A stretch of 64,000 nt of DNA from Gamsiella multidivaricata. Its lineage: Eukaryota; Mortierellomycota; Mortierellomycetes; Mortierellales; Mortierellaceae. The notes below the pieces were generated by a model. The model had not been told where the DNA came from and ran no database searches. It saw only the letters and a list, made by a program, of their open reading frames with translations. This document shows, piece after piece, positions 21,813-33,729 of the stretch. The stretch is from contig NW_026251709.1 of the NCBI RefSeq assembly GCF_025024155.1, forward strand, positions 434,001 to 498,000, written 5' to 3'. A program made the translations under genes and the position numbers. Every line of letters begins with the position of its first letter. Positions within the stretch are counted from its first letter, which is position 1.

Positions 21813-23637
21813 TTAAGACTGGGCGCATTGAACACCTGGTCCCCCGTGTCCATGGGCATCATCGTCGTCGTCAGAGTCGTACGCATTGCCGGTATGCGTC
21901 TGGGCGCCATAGTCCTCCATGTCTCCTTCTTCAAGTGTGCAATGATCGACCAGCTCGGGCTCCATTGGAGCGGGCCCACGGTTAGGAAGCAATGTCTCGA
22001 GCGACTAATCGTCGTGACAAAGATCGAGAAACGGATGATGGTTAAAACCTGAATATTTAGGAAGCGACTGCAACATATAAACACCGCAATGACCTGTCAA
22101 AAACAATACCTTCAAGCTTGCAGCGGTCGCCCACCCGTCCTTAGGGAACTCAACCTCGAAGGTGATGTACAGATCGCCTTTATCGATCGGCCTCTTGAAG
22201 TGCGGCATACCCTCTCCGCTGATCTTCTTGACCTCGCCTGGCTTGATAACACTTCCTGCAGGTTGCTCCACATGAATTCCGCGTCCATCCAGATGCGTAA
22301 GCAAAATCTTGGAAAATCCGCACAGGGCCTCGACCAGCGAGATGGTGATCTTACACGACAGATCTGCACCGCTACGTTCAAAGAGCGCATGGGTCTTCTG
22401 GTTGAGGACCAAGATGACATCTCCAGTGTCGACACCTGGCTGTTGATCGGCTTCGCCCTTCATGGGGATCTTTTCGCCATGACGCATGCCTTTCTCGATA
22501 AAGATTTCCATGACTTTCTTCTCGTTGACAACCTTGTTGCCCTTGCACTTTTTGCACCTATCCTTCTCACGTATCGTCTGGCCTTCTCCATCACCTATTT
22601 GAAGAGGGCGTAAGAATAAATGAGTTAGATGGTAATTTTTACTAGCACTAGTCCTAACAACACACACACGCAAAAAAAAAAAAAAAAAAAAAAAAAAGGC
22701 AGGAAGACTTACATGTGTTGCAGGTAACCTGCATTTGCTGCATCATACCAGGGCCGATCTGACGGACAACCATTTTCACGCCACGACCCTCGCAAGTCGT
22801 GCACTTCTTGACCGCACCGGCCTTGCCTCCCTTTCTACAGAACCATTCGAGATAAACAAAGAATCGTCGATTCAGTCCCATAGGTCTCACGGTTTGGAAT
22901 AAGGACAAAGGATCCAAGAGAAACTTTCGTCATCTTCCTTACCCGTGACAAAGCCCACAGATGACATTTTTCTCCAAGGACAACTTGGTAGTCTTGCCGT
23001 TATATAAATCCTCGAGTGTAACATTCAAGTTGTGCGAAATATCCTCTCCACGTCGAGACCTGGGGCGACGACTGCCACCAGGGCCTCCTCCGAACCCATC
23101 ATCCATGCCAAAGAATCCACCGCCCCCAAACATTTGGGCAAACATCTCCTCTTGCGACATGCCGCCTCCAAAGCCGAACCCACCGCTTGGACCGTCTTCA
23201 CCATAACGATCGTACGTCTCTCGGCTCTCAGGGTCACTCAATGTCTCGTATGCGTGGCTAGAGACGAAGAAGGACGAAAGGAGAAGGAAAAAAAGATTGC
23301 GAATAAGCATGAATGGTTTGATAACGAAAGCTAGTTCAAAAACATCCACGCAAGGCTGTATACGAAGTGAATACAGAAATTGCAAAGTAGAGTCGTTTGT
23401 TGTTACCTGATCTCTTTGAACTTGTCTCCAGCATCGGGGTTCTTGTCGGGATGATACTGCATCGCCAACTTTCTGTACGCCTAAGAGGAAGCCACGGTAA
23501 TAAGGTCTTTAGTATGCTATATGACGAGGTAGTGTAGTACGATTCGGATCTCGGTGGTTTACCTTCTTGATGTCAGCATCGGAAGCGTCGGGTGAGACGC
23601 CAAGGGTATCGTAGTACTTTGTGTCTCCACGCATCAT
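21813..23637 (-). CDS. YDJ1: Type I J-protein (Ydj1/DNAJA-like Hsp40) with CaaX end
   Basis: This cochaperone stimulates cytosolic Hsp70. Exons 23637-23563, 23480-23407, 23257-22943, 22834-22713, 22594-22110 and 22004-21813 give 420 residues; yeast Ydj1 has 409. Order: J domain with YHPDKNP (HPD intact, residues about 35-40); a Gly/Phe-rich linker; four zinc-finger repeats ([32 protein letters not shown]); two substrate-binding beta domains; an acidic Asp tail; and the terminal tetrapeptide CAQS. That end fits a CaaX box for farnesylation, as in Ydj1 and DNAJA1, which places part of the protein on ER or mitochondrial membranes. Two ATGs are adjacent at the start and the outer one was taken. 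Confidence 0.95.
22672..22697. repeat. Poly(A) tract in a DnaJ-gene intron
   Basis: A run of more than 20 A lies on the plus strand, so it is T on the coding strand and sits just downstream of the 5' splice site of intron 4. Similar homopolymer runs occur at 34251-34268, 47569-47587, 49523-49538, 49846-49868 and 61289-61312. Confidence 0.9.
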
Positions 23638-24172
23638 GGTCGTAATGTTCGATGTGCTTGTGGAGTGATGATTATGTTTGGGGAAGGATGAGGTAAATAG
23701 GGAAAAGGAGAGAAGGGGTCTCTTGTTGTTGGTCGGTGCCTGAAGGAAAGCAAGCAGGTTCGAGTGGCTCAGCTAGTACCTAGGACTGCTCTTCTGGACT
23801 TCAAAGAACCACACAGAAGTATTGAAGGAACCCTGAGCCCCGGTGCCCGGAAGCCCCACCGGCTCCCCATACCATCGGTTTCTCAGTTGCCTCCTTCACG
23901 GTTTGCGACTTCAAATCGCCCCGCATGCGATTTTAATTATTGTCCTTCTATTGCTGTCCTTGGTATCTTTACATTCTGTCGTGTGTTGGGATATCGAAGC
24001 CTTTGTAGAAAACGACTTTGAAACGGATATTTCCTTTTTAGGACCATCTCCAGCCCGGCCGTTTCTGTTTCTCGCGCATAAAAAAAAGTGATCACTCGAC
24101 GCTCCTTCTCTTTCTCACTCCCTCTTTTCACCAATACCTTCGATTCCCATTCCTCAATCCCTTCCCTCGACA

Positions 24173-25018
24173 ATGAATCCCGCTTGCTGGAAGCCCTTGT
24201 CCGGCAATTCCCTCCGCCAGGCTGCCGCATGCTCGATCCGATCAACCCTTCGACCCTCCTCTACAATCAGATCCACCGCCGGAACTCGATCCTATGCCAC
24301 CAAAAACACCGCGTCAGCACCCTGCACCAACAGCGTCCGCAAGACACTCTATAACGCCTTCCCTAACCGCTCTCACCATGTCCGCTTTAACGGGTTGCAT
24401 CCATCTTCCGCTATCTCTTTCAATGGTATTGTGTCCTCAAGGTTCATGCCCGTGATCCGGCGCGGCTTCGCATCCCAATCATCATCTTCCTCCTCACAGC
24501 AAGCAGGAACCAGTAGCGCTGTCTCCACAAAGAAATCCGGAGGATTCATGGACAAGATCAAGGACATGGTCAAGAAATACGGCTATACCGGCGTGGCTGT
24601 CTACCTTGGTATCTCCGCGATTGATCTCGCTGCCACCTTCGTCATCGTGAAAGCTGCTGGCATGGACAAGATCGAGACTGCCCAAGACTGGGTCGTAGAT
24701 CATGTCGGGGCCTACTTTGGATACAAGCGCAACCCGAAGCATCAACATTCACACAGCGATGATGACGACTTGGATCTGGATAAGGTCGACGACGAGCAGG
24801 TCGGCGCGATCTATAATAAGGCCTCAGGACTGTGGAGCGTCTTTGTAATCGCTTACGGAATCCACAAGCTGCTGGTCCCACTTCGTGTCGTCGCCACGAG
24901 TATGATCACCCCGCCTTTGGTCAAGTGGCTGGTCAAGAAGGGCTGGATCAAGGAGGCTGCAAAGAAGGGCGCTGCTGTCACGGCCGGAAGCGCTGCTGTC
25001 GGGACTACGAAGCCATGA
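24173..25018 (+). CDS. DUF1279 (FAM210-like) mitochondrial membrane protein
   Basis: This single-exon gene encodes 281 residues. The first 110 residues are rich in Arg, Ser, Thr and Ala with few acidic residues, typical of a mitochondrial targeting sequence. The DUF1279 domain follows, starting MDKIKDMVKKYGYTGVAVYLG with a membrane span through IDLAATFVIVKAAG. A charged insert (HSHSDDDDLDLDKVDDE) separates it from a second hydrophobic segment, LWSVFVIAYGIHKLLVPLRV, and the PPLVKWLVKKGW end. Animal members FAM210A/B act in mitochondrial translation and metabolism, and the yeast member Nat2 is poorly known, so only location is inferred. The start is the first ATG, preceded by a CT-rich leader. 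Confidence 0.85.
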   Translation: MNPACWKPLSGNSLRQAAACSIRSTLRPSSTIRSTAGTRSYATKNTASAPCTNSVRKTLYNAFPNRSHHVRFNGLHPSSAISFNGIVSSRFMPVIRRGFASQSSSSSSQQAGTSSAVSTKKSGGFMDKIKDMVKKYGYTGVAVYLGISAIDLAATFVIVKAAGMDKIETAQDWVVDHVGAYFGYKRNPKHQHSHSDDDDLDLDKVDDEQVGAIYNKASGLWSVFVIAYGIHKLLVPLRVVATSMITPPLVKWLVKKGWIKEAAKKGAAVTAGSAAVGTTKP

Positions 25019-27113
25019 GGAATGCGGAGTAATTGGACTGAGGAATTGTTTGCTGCAATGACAACGGATAGACTAGACTGGATTAAGCAGCATGCAATAC
25101 ACAGCACAATAGAGGAAGTTTGAGGGGTATTAAATCGCTACATATGAATCACGTAAAGCAAAAGACATGAGTATGTATGCAACAGTGCCTTTTTAAAAGA
25201 CCTATCACCGCTAACGTATGAGTTTAGAGCCACAGAGCCAAAGCAGATGCGCAGTCCCAGACACGAAACCTTTTTTCGCGTTTTTTCGTGCCCTTGACGC
25301 GAAGAGAACCGCCTATGTCTGTATTCGATAGGCCTCTAAGAATCTTCTTATATACATACCTTATACATATTCATTCGCTGTCTCCATTTGTCACTACCCG
25401 ATAATGTTCTTTATCGATAGGATTGGATAGGGAAAAGGATGGCCTGTATCGGTGCATAACTTTGGGAACCCTCATTTACTCGACCGCCCAAACATTGTAA
25501 GTGCTTCCAATGCTTTTCGATTTTCCAGGCCCCTCTCAATCCCATCTTTTGGTGATCATCTCCTGCAAATGAAAATCCTCGCATCTCTTTCAGGCCAGCC
25601 AGAAGCTCCAGTCCGTCTTCAAATTTACGAGACTCGGGCTTAATGCTCTCTTGAGTGTTTCACCACTCAAAGGGTTTGAATGAGCGAGCGCTTGCAGCCC
25701 GCCTGGTATTGCCAGTTGGCTGTACACCGTCCGTTACGTTTTCCTTACATTCGTTCGGGTCGCAAACCCTATGTAATGACCCTTATTCCATCCTTGGAAC
25801 GATAATGGCTCGAACAACATGTCGGGCGAGCTTGAGAGGATGTAGTCGGCGTAGATGTCGCAAAACCATTGCCAGATCTGCATTTTTTGACGGGACAAGT
25901 GTCAGATCTTAAGGCTCGAGATGAGGGAATGGCCATAAGTTAATCAGTAACGCTTGCAGATAGGCTATCGCTGATATCAAGGGCCTGTACGCCATGTAGC
26001 CAAATCGCAAGCTCTTGCTCCATTTGAGCGATACAAAGGCGCGAAGCATTAAGACTTAACCGTGCGGAGAACGTTCGCATGGTGAACGGGACCCCGGAAA
26101 TGAAATCCAGCTATATAGGTCTCCGGATGCGTCGTAAGACTCTGGCCATTCGGAGATCATTACGTAACGCAACTTCAGCGTACGTGACCTTGAGCAGGTT
26201 TGAAGAAACTGCGGTAGCAATTTCAGAATGGCCTCGAGGTATATCAGCTTCAGCGTGTCCAAATGCATGCATTACGCAAGAGAATCCCAAAGAGGGTAAA
26301 TGGGTTTGACAGGTTGAAGTTATAGACTAGCTTATGTGCATGGTGACATCCCGTATGGTCAAGGCCTGTTACTTTTAGTGTATGGAACGTTGCTGAAAAC
26401 GATTGTATCCATGCAAGGATAGGGTCTCCTTTCCCTTCAGGAAGTAGCCGTCGAAGAAGAGTTCTTGGATGTGGTGCTTGTACCGCTCCAGACCGGGGCC
26501 TAAAGAGAGCTATTTTGGTATGCGGCTAGTCGGTGGCGATTCTGCACCATAAGATGGGGACGAAGACCGCGTGCCAGGTCCTGAAGACTTGGAGAATGTC
26601 AAATGGACTTCATTTTATCATGACGGAGCATGTGTGACAGTATGACAGTATGGCAGCACGACAGAGAATGCATGAGAGCTTGTGAAAGATAGAGGGAAGA
26701 CGATCACCATTGTTATATCTTGGCTGTGGTTCACAGAAACCATATCATATCTTTCGACTTCGTCCCTCCTATGCTGCTTTATTGGCGGGAAATGTGACAG
26801 TGCTATGCATACAAAGAGGGCATTTGGCCTTGGTCATCTTGGCATGCCCTCATACACGAGAGTTCTCCTTCGTGTTGCCCTCCATACCTGGTGCCTGCAG
26901 GTGCACAGCAATGACGACAAGCCGCCGACGTCCGTGCGTCCAACCTTATTCAAGCTGGACACCCAAAGCAGGTTTACGCGCTTTCAAAGGCATAGCCAGA
27001 GAGATAGAACATCGTCTTCATCAACATGAATGGATCATTTTTCATTATGAACAATTAAAAAAATGCTGTTACACGCACCAAAAAGTATCACGTCGCGATC
27101 ATATTATAATAGT
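25019..27113. other. Gene-poor 2.1-kb spacer
   Basis: The DUF1279 and MAPKKK genes end facing each other across this stretch, so it needs no promoter for either. Open frames on both strands are short and unlike known proteins, apart from weak F-box/LRR-like traces on the minus strand listed separately. No RNA gene was recognised. Confidence 0.5.
25880..26560 (-). pseudogene. Possible degraded F-box/LRR-type gene fragment
   Basis: Minus-strand translation gives scattered stretches that look like fungal F-box/leucine-rich proteins: LERYKHHIQELFFDGYF near 26500-26450, LDTLKLIYLEAILKLLPQFL near 26260-26200, and LHGVQALDISDSL near 25990. They lie in different frames with stops between them, and no complete F-box was found. 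The call is a weak inference from style and could be chance. Confidence 0.22.
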
Positions 27114-30100
27114 CTAGTCGGTAATCTTTCCCTCAATGTAATCATTAAAATTAAAATTAGCCGGTGGCACAGCGAACGCATCCTGAAGCAGCTCCGCGGC
27201 GGTCGGTCGAAGGTTGGCATCTGTAATGAAGCATCTCGCCAGGAACCGCTGCCCTTCCTCCGAGATGTTTTCTGGGATGGGAGGGTGGGCACTACTGCTT
27301 CCAATCTGGAAACAATACGACAGGAAACAAAAGCGTCAACAGCAAGTCCATAGCAGAAAAAAAAAACGTTTGCTGAAGAAGCCATCACTTACGGTGAAGA
27401 GCGCTTGCTGAGGAGCGTAGCCCTTCCAAGGCTGCTGTCCTGTGAACATTTCCAAAACCAAGCACCCAAAACTCCAGATATCAACTTTGGCTCCATATGC
27501 CTTGGAAGTAACCATCTCAGGTGCCATCCTAATTAATACAATACATGAATACAGATTGTCAGCGTATGATGGTTTACGACCAAAAAAAAAAAAAAAGACA
27601 TCCCAACCTCGATGCTCACCAAAAGATGGAGCCCTGAAGCGAACCAACGTTCTCGTCATATCCTCCCTGGCTCTGCGCATTCCGCTTTGAGATTCCAAAA
27701 TCTGAGATCTTGCAGACTCCTTGCTCATCCACAAGTACATTAGCCGCTTTGATGTCCTACAGTGACAGGAAATAAAAAGGCAATGGGTGAATATGGTATT
27801 CCCTGACATCTTCAAAACATTGTAGCCTCCATAAACTTACTCTGTGCACAATCTTCTTGCTGTGAATGTACTCCAGTCCCAACAAGATCTGCCTTGTGAA
27901 ATGTCGGATGACAGCTTCTGGAAATGGTCCACTTCGCTTCAAACAGGACTCAATCGATCCTCCAGAGACATATTCCAAAAAGATGTTGGCCGTTTCTTCG
28001 TTCTGGGCAAATCCCAGGTACTGAACAATGTTCTCATGATCTAAATCCTTCAGCACCTCCATTTCTGAGAACAGAGCCTCGACAGATGTCTTGAGTCGAT
28101 CGCAGTTGCGCTCTGAAAGTGTTTGTGGCAGATCCACTTGCTTGATCGCAATCATTTCACAAGTGTCAAGATTGAAAGCGTGATAGACCCTTCCAAAGGA
28201 GCCACGACCAATGAGACCGCCCTTGAGATACTGAAATGTCTTAATGGTCCCACTCTGAGGGTTCTGGTATATGCCTTGTTGTGACTGATCCATGACCTTA
28301 ACCGACTCAACTTGAACGACACGTTGTTGTGACTGGTCTATGGCCTTAACCGACTCAACTTGAACGACACGTTGTTGTAACTGTTGTTGTTGCTGTGGTT
28401 GCTGCTGTAGGTACGGCTGAGGACTGGTCGACAATACATCTATCACTGGTAAATTGTCATGCAAGCCCTCCTGTAAGAGGGGATCTTGACTCAGCGGAGG
28501 AGATTCCGGAATAATGTGGTGTTCCTGTGCTGCTTCTTTCACAATGTCTGCAATGGACGACCGCGTTACTACTGCAGGCGATCCAGCAATCGGCGAAAGC
28601 TCTTCTTCGTACTCATGCATGCCCAAGCCAACAGAAGGTCCAGTTTGGTTAGTCGGCATCACCTCAGCCAGACGGCTGCCCCACATCTTTGTTGACTTTC
28701 TCCGCACGACCTTCGATCCAGAATATTGCCGTGAGAATCGATCCTTAGCTTCCTGAGCAACAACGCGGATCGATTTTTTATGCACAATGCTTGCTCGGTG
28801 ACCCGCTGGAAAGCTGCCTTGAGGAGGACTGGAGCCATGGGTCGAGGACATAGTTGAATTGGAGCCCCAGCCGTCTGTCATGGCAGGGCTGACGTCCTGG
28901 CTCTTGAAAGCATTTGATGAGGCTTGGGTGGATCCTGGTGTACCAAGGATAGCCTGTGCAGGAACCATAGGAGATCCACCATAGGGTGTTGGAGGACGAA
29001 GTTCGATAATGGGATGATCCAAATCGTGGTCCTGGAAGAACCGACCAAAGTTCTCAAGCAAAAAGTCCAGGGGAGGACGTTCGCCCCAAAAGTTTTCAGA
29101 TTCTTCGTGATCATGATTCTCCGTCATATGCATTTCTCCGGTGGGACCACCATCAATTGAGCGGGGCGAGTTCAGGTTTGAGTATGAGGATCCATATTTG
29201 GCGACAGGCTGGAATGAGTTCCGTTTGGTGGCACCTGCGCTCAAGGGTGATGCAGGTAGCCCGCTGCTATTCAGGTTGCCTACATAGCCCAGTGGAGCTA
29301 CCATGGGCACTTCTCCGAACCCCGGATGATTGGCCCTGTTCATCTCGTAATAACTGGCGTTGGGACTTCCGCTCTCGTAGTTGGGCACTATGCGGTCCCG
29401 AGGCTGTCGATAGCCCTGCGTTCCTCCAGGCGAGGCTGACCGATCGCTGCTCCGGAGTTGATGGTTGACGAGCTTCCCATCCTGATCCGTATTGCTGCCA
29501 ATGACAAGCGAAAGGTTGGGGTTTCTTGCCAGCATGCGCTTGCCGCTAAGAGGCGAATGATTCAACGGAATATCAACCCCAGGAGAACTGCCAGATTTGT
29601 GCATCCTGCCATGAGAGGTGTTGATGACGGGTCCGAACCGAGGCGAGGTCTTCGCACTGTTGGTTCCCATGGAGGGGCGTCGAGTATCATCAACCTGGTA
29701 AAGCGGGTGACCTGGATTATCGACGTGTCTGTAAATTTGCTGCTGATAAGATCCATAAGGCGACGTGCTCATAGAGCCGCTAGGACCCTGAAGAGGAGGT
29801 CGACCTGTGGTATGAGGATGCTTTGAGTCTGGATAGGGCTGATGCGGATGAACGGAGTTCCAAAGTTCGTCTGGAGGCTGCACAAAAGGCATGTACGGGT
29901 CCTGTTGATACAGATGGTGGGCAGAGTCCGCTGTTCGCTCACGTTGATGGTATGCAACATTGTCCTGAGGAACCGCAGGCCCTTGGAAAGGCGAGTTCCG
30001 TCCTTGGTTAGCATAATGTGAGTGTTGCTGAGAGGGCGTTGAAGTGGTGGGATTTCGCTTCGGGTTCAAGATGTCCATGTCTGGCGGAAGGATAAGTGGC

Positions 30101-30811
30101 ATAATGGGCGTGACGAGAAACTTTACAGAACCCTTGTTGTCCGCATTGAGCACCAGATCCATGAGTTCCTTCTCGCTCAAAGGCGGTCCTCGACTTGAAG
30201 GGTCTTCCGTTACAGCTAAAAATGTAGTTGACAATCGTTGTCGTTAGCAGAGGGGTTTCATTGCCGTTATATAGGATCATACAGGTCATGTCTGAACACT
30301 TACGGCTCTCTAGCTCTGTCGTCTGGAAAATCCCGTACTTGTTCTTCTCAGCCAAAATGCGCATTCTTGAAAAGATTCTCTCCTTGAGCATGACCGCATT
30401 GTCAATGCCGGTGATATCCACGTACTTGAAATTTTCATTATCTAAGGTAACCTGGATACTCTTTGGCTGTAATAATGTGATCATTAAGAACACTTAAATT
30501 AATGATTGCGATCATCGGTCTCTCACAGAACAACGCAGCAGGCACACGTCTGCTTACCTTCGGTGGAGCCACTGCAGACGCTGGCTGGTATTGGATAACA
30601 TCCGCACTGCTGTGGTTGCGTTTATGGCTGGAGCGTCGGCCAAATCCAAGAGTGCCACCCACGACTGTCGCATCCGCATGTACACCAGGCTCTTCCTCGT
30701 GCACATTTCGCTGTCCACTCGTACGACCTTCGTGAGCATTCACAAGACTATGCGTCTGAATGTGAGGGACGGATGGGTTGTTTCTACGCTCATTTAGCGA
30801 TTGACCATTTC

Positions 30812-30842
<31 letters not shown>

Positions 30843-32745
30843 ATCCCTTGCTACCATAGGTGACTCTTGACCCCGTGCTGGACACGGATAGCTGTGTCCT
30901 CCAGGCGATGGTGGAGACACAGGTGACATGCCTCGGCCGGACTGTGGCACGTTCAATCCGTGGGTCGCTGAGTACTCTCTTGAACTACCCCTGGGCACGA
31001 TCTGAGGAGGAACATTAAGATTTGGACGTAATACGCTGACGGAGTAAGCGATTGAAGACTGCCGAGGCGTAATGGTGGGTATCTTGTGTGCGTGCTCCGT
31101 GGTCTCGATAGTGACCTGCGTCGGTAATCGGGCGGGCAATTGCCTCAAATCAGGGTCGCTCACTGGTCGTGGAGAATTGGTTGGGCGGGGTGGCTGTGTG
31201 AAGGAATTCTCTGAAGAAGTGGGATTGTCATCCAGAGGCTCTAATGCATCAATGGACGCCCTAGGTTGGGTGGAGGATGGTTGCAATGCCATTGGTGTAA
31301 CAGCGGCAGATCCTGGTGTTTCCTCTCCTGGGGATCGATATAGCCTTGCGTATTGCTGAGAATCCTGATCAAAGGAGATGCGAACAGTGTTGATCTCTGC
31401 AGGTATGGGGTGCGCGATGCTGATGCCACTGTTGTTGTTATTGGGATTCGCATACGGTGAGGGTGCAATTGGTCCTGGTGACATGGCTATTGGGCGCGAG
31501 CCAGATCCAAGGCGGTGGATGACTGGAGAGCCAGAAGCTGGAGATGGAGTTTGGCCACCTTCTGGTCCTATTGACGAAACGGAGGCAGCGGTCTTGGTCC
31601 CCTCGACAGCGTCCTTAATTTCCAGTAGCAATTTCCTTCGTTGATAATATGTGCCGTTGGGATCCATCTGCTTTAGTATCGGATTCGTCAGTCCCACAAA
31701 TGCTTTCCCATGAATCTGGTGCTCTATGGTTACGAGAAGCAACATTCGCAGACAACGTCAAAACCAAAATCAGGTCAGTTGCGGGATTAGTTGTTACCTT
31801 ATTAGATGTTGACATCGACTTACCGACAAAGAGTGGCTCCAGGTAGGCGTATGGTGGTTTTCCCCGGAGCCATTGCACTACCCTTTCCATTGTCCATTCG
31901 CCCGCGGGTGTTCCTTCCTGCTGTGAATTGAGACTCATTGTACTAGTATTTGCCTAAAACACAGGTACAGGTCATGCAAAATATGGATTAGTATCAATAC
32001 TAAAACATTCTGTTACAACTGTCCTGGATCTTCTCAAAAGGAGGATCCTTACTCGGAGATTGGATAGAGAATGGGATCCATCGCGATCGACAGTTGGACT
32101 TGTAGCCGAGGTTGTTACGGAATCCGAGGCCGAAGCGAAACCCGTTGAGGCCGAAGCAGAAACAGATGCGCTTGAGGCAGACGAGGATGCGTCCTTAGTG
32201 GGCACCGGTGGATAGTACAGAGAAGAAGAGGATACTTGTGGGGGTATTGACGATAAGGGCGTGTTGATTCCCGTGGTAGTGATGGGCGGTGGTGGAGGAG
32301 GAGGTGGAGGTGGCGGCGGAGATGTCCGTTGGAAGGATGTGGGCGAGGCCGGACGGATAGGTTGCGGATGCAGCTGCGTTTGCGACAGGGCAGCCTGAGG
32401 AGGTGGGGTGTTGATCACATTATGCAGCAGCTGGCGTGGTCGGGTGGACGGGGGTGTGAAGGAGCTCTGGGGAGCAGAAGGGGTCAGCTGCGCGGGGACA
32501 GCCGAAGGAGGTGTCTGTGCTGTCTGCTGCTGCTGTTGCTGAAGCTGATTAGCAGCAATACTCATTGCGGCCGAAGGGTCGTAAACGGCGCGCTTGGAGG
32601 CGAGGAGGAAGGAGAGACGATTGGAGGGACTATGACTGGAGCTGCCGTTGATGGAAGACGATGACGACGAAGAGGAGGAGGTTGTGGCGGTGGTGGCTGT
32701 ATCGAAGGACGAGGACGAGGGGTGAGCAGTAGGTGAGCTTAGCAT
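27114..32745 (-). CDS. BCK1: BCK1-like MAP kinase kinase kinase
   Basis: The predicted 1663-residue Ser/Thr kinase should act at the top of a MAPK cascade, most likely cell-wall integrity. Exons are 32745-32053, 31953-31824, 31723-30558, 30466-30304, 30215-27841, 27756-27620, 27528-27393 and 27305-27114. Order: a low-complexity Ser/Pro/Gln leader with a Pro run; a SAM-like domain (WTMERVVQWL ... IHGKAFVGLT) split by an intron; a long disordered stretch; a Ras-association-like region (IQVTLDNENFKYVDITG); another disordered stretch; and a C-terminal kinase with GRGSFGRVY, AIKQVDLP, HRDIKAANVLV, DFGISKR and MAPEM. All kinase landmarks are intact. The start at 32745 is chosen because the upstream frame reads like a CT-rich leader. 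Confidence 0.88.
28276..28371 (-). repeat. BCK1: 48-bp tandem duplication in the MAPKKK linker
   Basis: Two nearly identical 48-bp units start at 28276 and 28324 and code a repeated 16-residue segment containing QQRVVQVESVK. They lie just before the kinase domain and keep the frame. A third unit begins at 28372 but fades into a Gln-rich run. Confidence 0.9.
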
Positions 32746-33729
32746 AGCTCTAGGGTAGAGAAGAGTGGACAAAAATAAGGGTCCAGGAACCGAGGTGTGA
32801 GATGTGCTACAAGAAGGAAAAGGGCATGTATAGGCGAATAAATATACGGCTATGTAATGGGAGATGAGGCCTGGTTGATGAGGACAAGGAGAAGGAGGAG
32901 GAAGATGATGAGAACGATGATGATGGAGGGAGAGAAGGGGTTTGGGATCCAATCACCAAACACATGTAAAACAAGGGTGGGATGTATGCCCCATCGTAGC
33001 ATGCCACACACTCCGCTTCCTACTGTATACTTCTCGCCTCTCGCACTTATGCAGCATGCACATGTACTCAAAAATATTTCATCCACACCGCACAGGTCTA
33101 CATAGCCTTCAATTGCTTCAATGGCTGCTGCCAGTAGTCGCTCTCCTGATCCTGCTCGCAATTCTTCTCCTTGTTGGTCTTTTTTGTCATCACAGCATGA
33201 AGCGTCACGTGTGTCAACCTCCTGGGAATAATACAACACGATAGGATATGCATCATTAGGACAGGAATACCAGGTCTATAATATATTATCTCATGAGGGG
33301 CATGAAGCATCCAGTGTGAAGTGTGGAATGTATTATGTGGAGAACAGAGTCTGTAGTGTCCATTGACAAACATTCTAGGCCTATCATCGCCTCTTTTGAG
33401 CTGAAACTCGGCGCAACCAAGTTGTAGATCGGTTGGAGTTGATGATCATCCAACTTATCGCGCTGAGCATTATCTACTTGGTTATACAGGGCAGTGCTTT
33501 TGGCTCCATGATATTGGTTTACTATGATGCCTGGGACTAGAAAGATTCTGAGCTGCCCTAAACATGAACGCCCTCGATACGGTTGCTACGGTTCTGATGC
33601 AGTAAAATCTTACTCGTGAAGAGATAGTTTTTGAATAAAAAGGCATATAGCAATAAGCGATGTGGATTTTCTTTTTGCTGACTTTTCTGGTTTATTCCTG
33701 CTGCTTATCAAATTAACAACACAGTCCTT
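32746..33729. other. MAPKKK promoter and RPS28 3' flank
   Basis: About 980 bp between two minus-strand genes. The first 180 bp are CT-rich on the coding strand (33120-32880 includes CTCCTTCTCCTCC-type runs), as in many fungal leaders. No gene was recognised in the rest. Confidence 0.5.

Noticed and set aside
26682..27117. Two overlapping plus-strand open frames of 115 and 135 codons
   Set aside because: They overlap each other in different frames, resemble nothing and lack a credible leader.
31954..32952. Start of the MAPKKK at 32952
   Set aside because: The extra 69 residues come from a CT-rich leader and do not read like protein. The ATG at 32745 begins a more plausible N terminus. The frame below the donor at 32053 is intron.
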